10,223 nucleotides of DNA from an uncultured Collinsella sp. GTDB lineage: Bacteria; Actinomycetota; Coriobacteriia; Coriobacteriales; Coriobacteriaceae. Made by a program: the position numbers and the translations under genes. Below are positions 1-5,347 of this stretch, one piece after another. Within the stretch, counting starts at the first letter, position 1. Every line of letters starts with the position of its first letter. Location of the stretch: NCBI GenBank assembly GCA_902496645.1, contig CABVBR010000066.1, positions 1 through 10,223 on the forward strand. The letters are read 5' to 3'. The notes under the pieces are model-generated. The model was given only the letters and a program-made list of their open reading frames with translations. It had not been told where the DNA came from and did no database searches.

Positions 1-1113
1 GGCTCGCAGTTTGGCTACGCGCTGCTGTGGATCGTCACGCTGTCCACGATTATGCTCATTGTGCTGCAGCACAACGCGGCGCACCTGGGTATCGCCACGG
101 GCGCCTGCCTTGCCGAGGCCACGACACGTTACCTCCCCCGCTTCGTCGGGCGTACGGTGCTCGCCAGCGCCTATCTCGCGACCATCGCCACCGCCATGGC
201 CGAAGTCCTGGGCGGCGCGATTGCCCTTCAAATGCTCTTTGGGCTGCCCGTGCGCGCGGGCTGCGTCATCGTGGCGGCAGTATCGATGGCGATGCTCATG
301 ACGAACTCCTACAAGCATGCCGAACGCTGGATCATCGCCTTCGTCGGCGTGATAGGACTCTCGTTTTTGGCCGAGCTTGCACTAGTCAAGGTCGACTGGC
401 CGCAAGCCGCCGCAAGCTGGATCACGCCTAGTATGCCCACTGGCTCTGCCGCGATTATCGTGAGTGTCCTGGGTGCGGTCGTTATGCCACACAACCTTTT
501 TCTGCACTCCGAGGTCATCCAATCCATGCACTTCGAAGGCCAAGGCGAGCAGGTTATCGAAGAACGTCTGCGCTACGAGCTCTTTGACACGCTCTTTTCG
601 ATGGGCGTGGGCTGGGCAATCAACTCGGCAATGGTCATCCTGGCCGCAACGACCTTCTTTGCGCACGGCATTGTCGTAGACGACCTCGCCGTCGCAGCGG
701 CCACGCTCTCCCCCATTCTGGGCCCGGCGAGCTCGACCATCTTTGCGGTAGCGCTGCTGTTCGCGGGACTATCGAGTAGTGTGACGGCGGGTATGGCGGC
801 GGGCACCATCACCGCGGGCATGTTCGACGAGGAATACGACATCCACGACCGACATTCCTCGATCGGGGTGGCGGCCTGTTTCGTCGGCGCAGTGACGGCG
901 TGCCTGGTCGTCCCAAATCCTTTTGAAGGTCTCATCTGGAGTCAGGCACTGTTGTCGCTTCAGCTGCCGATTACGGTCTTTGTGCTCATACGGCTCACCA
1001 GTTCACCCCGCGTCATGGGCAAATACGCCAACTCGCGCCCACTCAACGCGCTGCTCGTAGGGATCGGTGGCATCGTGACGATTCTCGATGTCGTGCTACT
1101 AACGGGGATGTAG
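1..1113 (+). CDS. mntH: Nramp-family Mn2+/Fe2+ transporter (partial, 5' end missing)
   Basis: This is a proton-coupled divalent metal importer of the inner membrane. The frame is open from base 1, so 370 C-terminal residues are visible, against a usual family length of about 400-440. The missing N-terminus would carry transmembrane helix 1 with the metal-binding DPGN motif. What can be seen is a series of long hydrophobic segments, and the helix-6 signature MPH at visible residues 162-164 (bases 484-492), followed by NLFLHSEVIQ. In this family the MPH methionine coordinates Mn2+/Fe2+ and separates true transition-metal transporters from the Mg2+-type relatives. The segment LQHNAAHLGIATG near visible residues 22-34 also fits the family. 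The gene ends with TAG and is followed by the repeat array, with no obvious ordinary terminator between. Identity as an Nramp protein is secure; the exact metal preference is inferred. Confidence 0.93.
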   Translation, partial: GSQFGYALLWIVTLSTIMLIVLQHNAAHLGIATGACLAEATTRYLPRFVGRTVLASAYLATIATAMAEVLGGAIALQMLFGLPVRAGCVIVAAVSMAMLMTNSYKHAERWIIAFVGVIGLSFLAELALVKVDWPQAAASWITPSMPTGSAAIIVSVLGAVVMPHNLFLHSEVIQSMHFEGQGEQVIEERLRYELFDTLFSMGVGWAINSAMVILAATTFFAHGIVVDDLAVAAATLSPILGPASSTIFAVALLFAGLSSSVTAGMAAGTITAGMFDEEYDIHDRHSSIGVAACFVGAVTACLVVPNPFEGLIWSQALLSLQLPITVFVLIRLTSSPRVMGKYANSRPLNALLVGIGGIVTILDVVLLTGM

Positions 1114-1140
1114 TGGGATGGGGCACCTACCCAGGCAAAC

Positions 1141-1440
1141 GTCTCGACCTGTAACATCTAGACCCGTTTTTGATGTCTAGATGTTACAGATTGAGATCAT
1201 TCCGAGGGACAGCTCCGTTTGTCTAAATCTGTAACAAGTGGACCAAATTTCCGCTTCTAGATGTTACAGATCGAGACATTTCTTCAACTCCAACCTTTTG
1301 TCTCAATCTGTAACAAGTAGAGGGGTTTTACGTGCCTAAATGTTATAGATTGAGATTTTGAGAATGATGGTTTGGTTTGTCTCGTTCTGTAACAGGAAGA
1401 CCCGTTTTGAGCCGCCAGATGTTACAGATTGAGACAAAAG
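1141..1440. repeat. Array of eight alternately inverted ~22-bp repeats (four ~79-bp units)
   Basis: The core TGTTACAGATYGAGAC occurs eight times, alternating in orientation. Reverse copies start at about 1141, 1221, 1300 and 1379, which is a spacing of 80, 79 and 79 bases. Forward copies lie at about 1175-1196, 1256-1277, 1334-1355 and 1414-1435. Each reverse copy plus the following forward copy forms an imperfect hairpin with a stem of about 20-23 bp and a loop of 11-12 bases. The first is near perfect, with 15 uninterrupted pairs next to the loop. Loops and the ~23-25-base spacers differ in sequence, although loops 1 and 4 share CCGTTTT. Any reverse copy could also pair with the neighbouring forward copy on its other side. 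It is not a CRISPR, because the repeats alternate in direction. The motif is not seen elsewhere in the window. Function unknown: protein-binding sites, RNA hairpins that block read-through from mntH, or a REP/MITE-like element are all possible. Confidence 0.85.
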
Positions 1441-1503
1441 GTCGGCCGGACTCACAACAGACAGGATCGGCTAACAGCAGCCGTGATCCCTTAGGGACGG
1501 AGG

Positions 1504-1540
1504 AAAAGGGCCCCGGCCGGGATGACCGACCGGGGCCCTT
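1504..1540 (-). terminator. Intrinsic terminator after the rubredoxin-like gene
   Basis: Perfect 11-bp arms AAGGGCCCCGG (1506-1516) and CCGGGGCCCTT (1530-1540) enclose a 13-base loop. Read on the minus strand the stem is followed by TTTT. It lies about 40 bases past the rubredoxin-like stop codon. The T-tract is short but the stem is very stable. Confidence 0.75.
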
Positions 1541-1579
1541 GGACAGAGCTATGTTCGGCTTTCGCCGTGTACCCGTGAG

Positions 1580-1723
1580 CTACTCCTCGACGAGCTCAAA
1601 CTGATCGGGACCGACGCCGCAGACCGGGCACACGTAGTCCTCGGGCAGCTCGGGCGTATCGACCTCAACCTCGTAACCGCAAACGACGCACACGAACTTA
1701 TACGTCTTCTTCTCCTCAGCCAT
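1580..1723 (-). CDS. Small rubredoxin-like protein
   Basis: This 47-residue protein carries two knuckles, C12-V-V-C15-G-Y and C32-P-V-C35-G, which form an iron- (or zinc-) binding rubredoxin-like site. Only 16 residues separate the two pairs, far fewer than in classical rubredoxins (about 26-30). It therefore resembles the short rubredoxin-like module found at the C-terminus of rubrerythrins and some flavoproteins. ATG at 1723 follows AGGAG at good spacing. The expected role is a one-electron carrier in the cytoplasm, probably accepting electrons from the flavin reductase encoded just upstream and passing them to an oxygen- or peroxide-detoxifying enzyme encoded elsewhere; that partner is inferred. 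It has its own promoter (1768-1795) and terminator (1504-1540), so it can be made alone. A structural zinc role instead of redox cannot be excluded. Confidence 0.88.
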   Translation of the reverse strand: MAEEKKTYKFVCVVCGYEVEVDTPELPEDYVCPVCGVGPDQFELVEE

Positions 1724-1767
1724 GATGTTCTCCTCTCGAACGCGACTGGTGATGTACTTCGCTTATT

Positions 1768-1795
1768 AGTATATGTTCTCAATAAAATAATGCAA
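1768..1795 (-). promoter_or_regulatory. Sigma70-type promoter of the rubredoxin-like gene
   Basis: On the minus strand TTGCAT (1795-1790) and TATACT (1773-1768) are separated by 16 bases in an AT-rich stretch unusual for this window. Transcription would start about 40 bases before the rubredoxin-like ATG. Confidence 0.65.
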
Positions 1796-1812
1796 GTGTT
1801 TTTACAACAATT

Positions 1813-2316
1813 CTAGCCTTGATAGGACGAGGCCTTCGGAGGCGTCTTGCCCTTCAGGACCTTGTGGTAGTAGTCGTAGGTCAACGGCGTCTCGTCACTT
1901 AAGCGCTCGGCATCCTCGACCTCGCCGATAAACAGCAGATGCGTGCCCACATCCACAGTGTCGATCAAACGGCAGCTAAACAGGGCCGCCGCGTGCTCGG
2001 GCACATAGGGCATGCCCAGAGCCGTCTCGCGGGTCTCGTACTTGGCAAACTTGTCATAATCGCTGCTGGTGCGGAACCCAAAGTTACCGATGTAGAGCAT
2101 GTCGGCGGTCTGATCGATCACGGTCAGCGCGAACGCTTTGGCCGATGCGATGACGCCCGAGGTGACATTGTCCTTGTTCACGGCAACCGAAATACGCGGC
2201 GGCATGGACGTCACCTGCACCGCAGTGTTGATGACGCAGCCGGCGCGCAGCCCGTCTGCCGCCGCGCTCACCACATACAGGCCGCTCGGCATGGTAAAGA
2301 ACGCAGTTTTGTCCAT
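1813..2316 (-). CDS. Flavin reductase-like FMN protein (Hrb N-terminal domain type)
   Basis: This 167-residue cytoplasmic protein has the FMN-binding split-barrel flavin reductase fold. Family-like segments in order are SGLYVVSA (11-18), INTAVQVTSMPPRISVAVNK (29-48), the region IGNFGFRTSSDYDKF (76-90), DVGTHLLFIGEVEDAE (122-137) and a C-terminal YDYYHKVLKGKTPPKASSY. This pattern matches the N-terminal domain of high-molecular-weight rubredoxin (Hrb) of anaerobes, where a rubredoxin domain follows at this exact point. Here the chain stops and a separate rubredoxin-like gene comes next. Hrb takes electrons from NADH and feeds flavodiiron proteins that reduce O2 or NO; that role is inferred here. 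ATG 2316 is chosen because GGGGAG precedes it. The longer open frame to 2508 would run through the smpB terminator and adds non-family sequence. No confident promoter was found upstream. Confidence 0.85.
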   Translation of the reverse strand: MDKTAFFTMPSGLYVVSAAADGLRAGCVINTAVQVTSMPPRISVAVNKDNVTSGVIASAKAFALTVIDQTADMLYIGNFGFRTSSDYDKFAKYETRETALGMPYVPEHAAALFSCRLIDTVDVGTHLLFIGEVEDAERLSDETPLTYDYYHKVLKGKTPPKASSYQG

Positions 2317-2367
2317 AACGATCACTCCCCTAACCCGGGTTGGTACCTTATGGATGTATGTACCCAC

Positions 2368-2401
2368 AAAAAAGGCGGCACCCATAACGGACGCCGCCTT
2401 T
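2368..2401 (-). terminator. Intrinsic terminator downstream of smpB
   Basis: On the minus strand AAAGGCGGC (2401-2393), a 13-base loop and GCCGCCTTT (2379-2371) are followed by a run of six T in total (2373-2368). It separates the TPR-smpB unit from the flavin reductase gene. Confidence 0.85.
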
Positions 2402-2443
2402 GAGACATATGTGTCAGAACAGTAAGAAAGATGAGACGCCCGC

Positions 2444-2510
2444 AGTTGCGGTGAAATAGGGACTGAATAGCCCCTCAAACAGGCAAAACGGTCCGTATTC
2501 CACCGCAACT
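2444..2510. repeat. Long nested inverted repeat between smpB and its terminator
   Basis: The arms AGTTGCGGTGAAATA (2444-2458) and TATTCCACCGCAACT (2496-2510) pair over 15 bases with one G-U wobble when read as minus-strand RNA. A mismatch and a further 4-bp GGAC/GTCC stem (2460-2463 with 2491-2494) continue the helix. No T-tract follows, so it is not a typical terminator. It begins 12 bases past the smpB stop and could be a 3'-UTR stability hairpin or a dispersed intergenic repeat. Copy number in the genome is not visible from here. Confidence 0.7.
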
Positions 2511-2522
2511 TGTACAGAGCGC

Positions 2523-2993
2523 CTAGCGATTACGTTCCTTGAGGGCGCGGTCGATCTCGCGCTGGACATCGCGCTTGGCCATATCCTCGCGCTTGTCGTA
2601 AAGTTTCTTGCCGCGGCCTAGGCCCAGCAGCAGTTTTACGCGGCCGTCGGTATTAAAGTACAGCTCCAGCGGCACCAGGGCATAGCCGCGATTGCGTAGC
2701 TTACCGTCAAGAAAATCAATCTCCTTGCGGTGCAGCAGCAGACGACGGCGGCGATCAGGGTCGCGATTCCACACGCCACCATGGCTGTAAGGGTGAATAT
2801 GCAGGCCCACGAGCCAGCACTCGCCGCCACGAATCAGTGCAAAGGTATCGGTGATCTGGCACGCGCGCTCGCGAATCGACTTGACCTCGGTGCCACTCAG
2901 CTCAATGCCGCACTCAAAGGTCTCATCGATAAAGTACTCGTGGTGTGCCGAGCGATTCTTGGAGATGAGCTTGCGCTCGCGCTTACTGGGCAT
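2523..2993 (-). CDS. smpB: SsrA-binding protein SmpB
   Basis: SmpB binds tmRNA (SsrA) and delivers it to stalled ribosomes for trans-translation. The 156-residue length is normal for the family. Typical sequences are present: a basic start (MPSKRERKLISKNRSAHHEY), the OB-fold signature ELSGTEVKSIR (31-41), HIHPYSHG (65-72), the NRDPDRRRRLLLHRKEI segment (76-92), the LVPLELYF strand (106-113) and the basic tail KKLYDKREDMAKRDVQREI, which inserts into the ribosomal decoding site. ATG 2993 is supported by AAGGAGG six bases upstream and by the family N-terminus; in-frame upstream ATGs only add sequence from the overlapping TPR gene. It overlaps that gene by 11 bases, so the two are probably translationally coupled. 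No tmRNA gene is in this window. Confidence 0.97.
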   Translation of the reverse strand: MPSKRERKLISKNRSAHHEYFIDETFECGIELSGTEVKSIRERACQITDTFALIRGGECWLVGLHIHPYSHGGVWNRDPDRRRRLLLHRKEIDFLDGKLRNRGYALVPLELYFNTDGRVKLLLGLGRGKKLYDKREDMAKRDVQREIDRALKERNR

Positions 2994-3900
2994 CGCCGGC
3001 CTCCTTGGCTCCATCGGCGTTTGAGCCCGCGGCGTCGCGCTTTGCCTTGCGCTCGGCATTGAGCTCGGCGTCGCTCTCGCGCACCAGTTTGATAATCGCC
3101 GCGCAGGCCTCCTCGCCCACCAAGTCGCGAGCACGCACCGTCAGACGCGTCGCCTCCTGCTTGTCGCCGTCGCTTGCAGCATCGGTCGCGCACATAATCA
3201 GGCAGATGGCAATCTCGGCCGAAGGCGAGGTCGGCACGCCTTGCAGGGCCAGTTCACCCATCACGTGCTCGTCGCTCTCCTCGGCGGCATCCGGATAGGT
3301 GGTATGAATCTTGTTGAGCAGGCGCGTCGTGTGTGCATCGTTGGGTGCTAAGCGCAGTGCCAGACGCGCGCAACCCACGGCGGCCGAGACATTTTCGGTC
3401 TCGGGCTCCAAGAAGTACTGGCCTAGATTGGCGTAAGCGCGGGCGGCGCACTTACCGTCGCTCGCACGCTCCAGCACCGAAAACGAGAGCGATGCCCATT
3501 CCTGCTTGTCCTCGAGTGCGCGGAACAGCTCGGCCAAGTCCAAGCGATAGTTGCAGTTCATGGGGTCCCAGCGCACAGCCTGCATCAGGGCATTACGAGC
3601 GCTCACATAATCCTGCTGGCGAATGTAGGCAAACGCCATGTCAGAGTACAGGCGGTCAAACGGCACCTCGACCTGCACGAGCTCGCGCGGATCCTTCTCC
3701 ACGCGACGATAGGCCAAGCGCTCAAACTTGCTATCGAAGCTAAAGTATTGGCGCTTCTCCTCCGTCTTGCACTCGGCGTCGATATACTCCTCGGCGAGCT
3801 CCACCAGGCGCTCCAACAGCGGCGTCGCCGTAGCCAGGTCGCCCTGCGCCAGATAGTTCTCGGCATACGTGATGTCTTGCAAGCTGATGGGCAGATCCAT
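2983..3900 (-). CDS. TPR-repeat protein of unknown function
   Basis: This is a 305-residue, probably cytoplasmic protein without signal peptide or membrane segments. Helical tetratricopeptide-like repeats are visible at about residues 11-42 (YAENYLAQGDLATATPLLE), 84-116 (LYSDMAFAYIRQQDYVSARNALMQAVRWDP), 117-148 and 154-188 (ending LALRLAPND). The C-terminal ~25 residues are charged and low in complexity. TPR domains bind proteins, but no partner can be read from the sequence. ATG 3900 is preferred over an upstream start at 3987 because GAGGAG stands directly before it and the extension would run back through the tRNA terminator. The last 11 bases overlap the start of smpB, which suggests one operon. 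A 12-bp palindrome lies 36 bases upstream of the start. Existence of the gene is secure; function is unassigned. Confidence 0.85.
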   Translation of the reverse strand: MDLPISLQDITYAENYLAQGDLATATPLLERLVELAEEYIDAECKTEEKRQYFSFDSKFERLAYRRVEKDPRELVQVEVPFDRLYSDMAFAYIRQQDYVSARNALMQAVRWDPMNCNYRLDLAELFRALEDKQEWASLSFSVLERASDGKCAARAYANLGQYFLEPETENVSAAVGCARLALRLAPNDAHTTRLLNKIHTTYPDAAEESDEHVMGELALQGVPTSPSAEIAICLIMCATDAASDGDKQEATRLTVRARDLVGEEACAAIIKLVRESDAELNAERKAKRDAAGSNADGAKEAGDAQ

Positions 3901-3935
3901 GGCTACTCCTCGATCTGAGCGAAACACGGCAGACG

Positions 3936-3947
3936 CCGTATATACGG
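3936..3947. promoter_or_regulatory. 12-bp perfect palindrome before the TPR-smpB unit
   Basis: CCGTATATACGG is its own reverse complement and lies between the tRNA terminator and the TPR start codon. The position suits an operator or a promoter core, but no convincing -35/-10 pair could be assigned around it. Confidence 0.35.
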
Positions 3948-3956
3948 TCGATACAC

Positions 3957-3985
3957 AAAACCCGGGTCTCTTGCGAGGCCCGGGC
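3957..3985 (-). terminator. Terminator of the tRNA-Gln/tRNA-Glu transcript
   Basis: On the minus strand CCCGGGCCTC (3984-3975), GCAA (3974-3971) and GAGACCCGGG (3970-3961) form a hairpin with one C-A mismatch, followed by TTTT (3960-3957). It starts about 14 bases past the tRNA-Glu 3' end. Confidence 0.75.
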
Positions 3986-3998
3986 AATCATTTGTGGG

Positions 3999-4072
3999 TA
4001 GCCCGTACCAGATTCGAACTGGTGATCTCCGCCTTGAGAGGGCGGCGTCCTAAACCGCTAGACGAACGGGCC
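3999..4072 (-). tRNA. tRNA-Glu (CUC)
   Basis: A full cloverleaf is readable on the minus strand. The acceptor strands are GGCCCGT and ACGGGCT, closed by a G1-U72 wobble. The D arm GTCTAG...GGAC is typical for glutamate tRNAs. The anticodon stem CCGCC/GGCGG encloses the loop CTCTCAA, giving anticodon CTC. The T arm ACCAG-TTCGAAT-CTGGT is normal. Discriminator A73 (base 3999) is followed by CCCA rather than CCA, so the 3' CCA does not appear to be encoded and would be added enzymatically. It is the second gene of a two-tRNA transcript. Confidence 0.94.
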
Positions 4073-4089
4073 ATATGTAGCAAATGCAA

Positions 4090-4163
4090 TGGCTGGGATG
4101 GAGGGAGTCGAACCCCCATTGACGGAACCAGAATCCGCTGTCCTGCCATTAGACGACATCCCA
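4090..4163 (-). tRNA. tRNA-Gln (CUG)
   Basis: The minus strand gives acceptor strands TGGGATG and CATCCCA with the U1-A72 pair typical of glutamine tRNAs. The anticodon stem GCGGA/TCCGT carries the loop TTCTGGT, so the anticodon is CTG. The T arm is GGGGG-TTCGACT-CCCTC. Discriminator G is followed by an encoded CCA (4092-4090). It lies 17 bases upstream of tRNA-Glu in the same transcript. Confidence 0.95.
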
Positions 4164-4207
4164 ATGACTGCATCGCTGCGCTCGGCTGTGCCTTTGCGCA
4201 AGAAAGA

Positions 4208-4236
4208 AATATACGGGAAGTCACGCCATGACGCAA
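4208..4236 (-). promoter_or_regulatory. Strong sigma70-type promoter of the tRNA transcript
   Basis: On the minus strand TTGCGT (4236-4231) and TATATT (4213-4208) are separated by exactly 17 bases. Transcription would begin about 37 bases before tRNA-Gln. The near-consensus boxes fit a stable-RNA promoter. Confidence 0.8.
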
Positions 4237-4360
4237 GCCCCAATTTTGACTTTTTTGAAATTCGGCCAAATTGGCCTAATTTCGTCCAACCCGTGAAGGA
4301 CCTGTGAAGCCGACCGCTGTACACGAAGGGCAAAACGCCGCGAGCGGTAGCCGTCAACCG

Positions 4361-4389
4361 TTGGCAGATTCTACCGCGAAAACGATAGC
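4361..4389 (+). promoter_or_regulatory. Possible weak promoter of the small unknown gene
   Basis: TTGGCA (4361-4366) and GATAGC (4384-4389) are spaced 17 bases apart, about 50 bases before the gene at 4440. The -35 box is good but the -10 box matches only three consensus positions. Confidence 0.3.
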
Positions 4390-4439
4390 ACCAGGCAACA
4401 CAATCGAAGTATCAATGATCGCGTAGATATCGAGGCGCC

Positions 4440-4850
4440 ATGGACGAAGAGCTTGATTACCTATGGGAGACCCTAGGCCTCGAGATTACTGCTGACCTTT
4501 GGCCCGAACGGGACAAAATCCATCCCACACTGCGCCCCGCCATCACGGTGATGCAGGCAAACTACCGCCGCACCTCATTTTTAATCATGCGGACGTCATG
4601 GCATGCGGCGCTCCCCGACCTCAAGCGCATCCAGGCAAGCCTCGTCGAGCTGTCCGGCATGCCGACCGTCATATCCGAGACGAACCTGGAGCGGCGGCAG
4701 CGCGAGCGCCTGCAGCGGCAACGGATTCCGTTTATCTGCCCCAGCATTCAGGCATATCTGCCCTTTATGGACGAAGAGTACTGGAGCGACACGCCCGACA
4801 AGCACGTAAAGATCTACGATCCACACGAATGGGCGCAACTGGAGGACTGA
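4440..4850 (+). CDS. Hypothetical protein, possibly a shortened regulator-like protein
   Basis: This 136-residue, soluble, charged protein has no signal peptide. It is the only complete plus-strand gene in the window and is divergent from the tRNA unit. The part from about residue 44 to 110 contains TSFLIMR, a central helix (LPDLKRIQASLVELSGMPTVI), a basic helix (TNLERRQRERLQRQ), then RIPFICPSIQAYLPFM. This resembles, from memory, the N-terminal half of MarR-like winged-helix proteins of Gram-positive bacteria, where 'R-I-P-F-V-V-P-x-x-Q-x-Y-L-P-F-L' precedes a C-terminal DNA-binding domain. No such domain follows here: only 26 residues remain. It may be a naturally short version or a truncated remnant. 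ATG 4440 is preceded by GAGG. No function can be assigned. Confidence 0.72.
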   Translation: MDEELDYLWETLGLEITADLWPERDKIHPTLRPAITVMQANYRRTSFLIMRTSWHAALPDLKRIQASLVELSGMPTVISETNLERRQRERLQRQRIPFICPSIQAYLPFMDEEYWSDTPDKHVKIYDPHEWAQLED

Positions 4851-4895
4851 CTGGGACAGGCCCGCACTCAAAACGGGACGTACTTTCCGCAGCCG

Positions 4896-5255
4896 CTACA
4901 GCAACGCCTCGGCCCAGGCCGCTTCCCTAAAGCCGGGGATCGCAAAGTCGTCGCCCACCAGCAGCGGGCGCTTAACCAGCATGCCGTCAGTCGCCAGCAG
5001 CTCGCAGCATTCCTGGTCCGTCATACCCGCATCCAGGCGCGCCTTCAGGCCCAGCTCTCGATATTTCATGCCCGACGAGTTAAAGAAGCGTCGCACCGGC
5101 AGCCCCGAACGAGCAATCCAGGTCGCAAGTTCATCGGCCGTGGGATTGTCCGTAACGATATCGCGGTCGATATACTCAACCCCATGTTCGTCCAGCCATG
5201 CCTTGGCCTTTTTACAGGTCGAGCACTTGGGATATTCAACAAACAGTACGGTCAT
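4896..5255 (-). CDS. ArsC/Spx-family thioredoxin-fold protein
   Basis: This 119-residue cytoplasmic protein has the full length expected for the ArsC/Spx/YffB family. The N-terminal strand leads to Y-P-K-C11-S-T-C14-K-K-A, a CxxC redox site typical of the Spx/MgsR and YffB branches. The segment LLATDGMLVKRPLLVGDD (87-103) is the family C-terminal signature, with R96-P97 at the conserved Arg-cis-Pro position. Members include glutaredoxin-dependent arsenate reductases and Spx-like regulators that contact RNA polymerase; the sequence alone does not decide between them. No arsenic-resistance genes are nearby, so arsenate reduction should not be assumed. ATG 5255 follows GGAGG at six bases. It is 92 bases downstream of mupG on the same strand and could be read through from there; it converges with the gene at 4440. 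Confidence 0.9.
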   Translation of the reverse strand: MTVLFVEYPKCSTCKKAKAWLDEHGVEYIDRDIVTDNPTADELATWIARSGLPVRRFFNSSGMKYRELGLKARLDAGMTDQECCELLATDGMLVKRPLLVGDDFAIPGFREAAWAEALL

Positions 5256-5347
5256 GGGAATCCTCCGAATATAGATCGGCCAACGCAGGTGCGCACCATA
5301 CGAGGCGCCTTAGCATGATGGGCCAATTGTAGCCCACGGGTCACACG

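Noticed and set aside
1141..1440. CRISPR array
   Set aside because: Repeats alternate in orientation and spacers alternate between about 12 and 24 bases; a CRISPR has same-direction repeats with uniform spacers, and no cas genes are present.
2317..2508. N-terminal extension of the flavin reductase to 2508
   Set aside because: It would cross the smpB terminator and the nested hairpin and adds 64 residues without family similarity; ATG 2316 has a good ribosome binding site and fits the family N-terminus.
3901..3987. N-terminal extension of the TPR protein
   Set aside because: It reads back through the tRNA terminator hairpin, while ATG 3900 has GAGGAG directly upstream.
3999..4163. Integration site of a mobile element at the tRNA genes
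   Set aside because: No integrase, no duplicated tRNA 3' end and no foreign-looking genes flank the tRNAs.
4851..4895. Bidirectional terminator between the converging genes
   Set aside because: Only a short CCCG/CGGG pairing is visible, with no T-tract on the side needed; too weak to annotate.
5326..5331. Minus-strand TACAAT as a -10 box for the ArsC/Spx-like gene
   Set aside because: No -35 element lies at a proper distance, so a promoter could not be supported.
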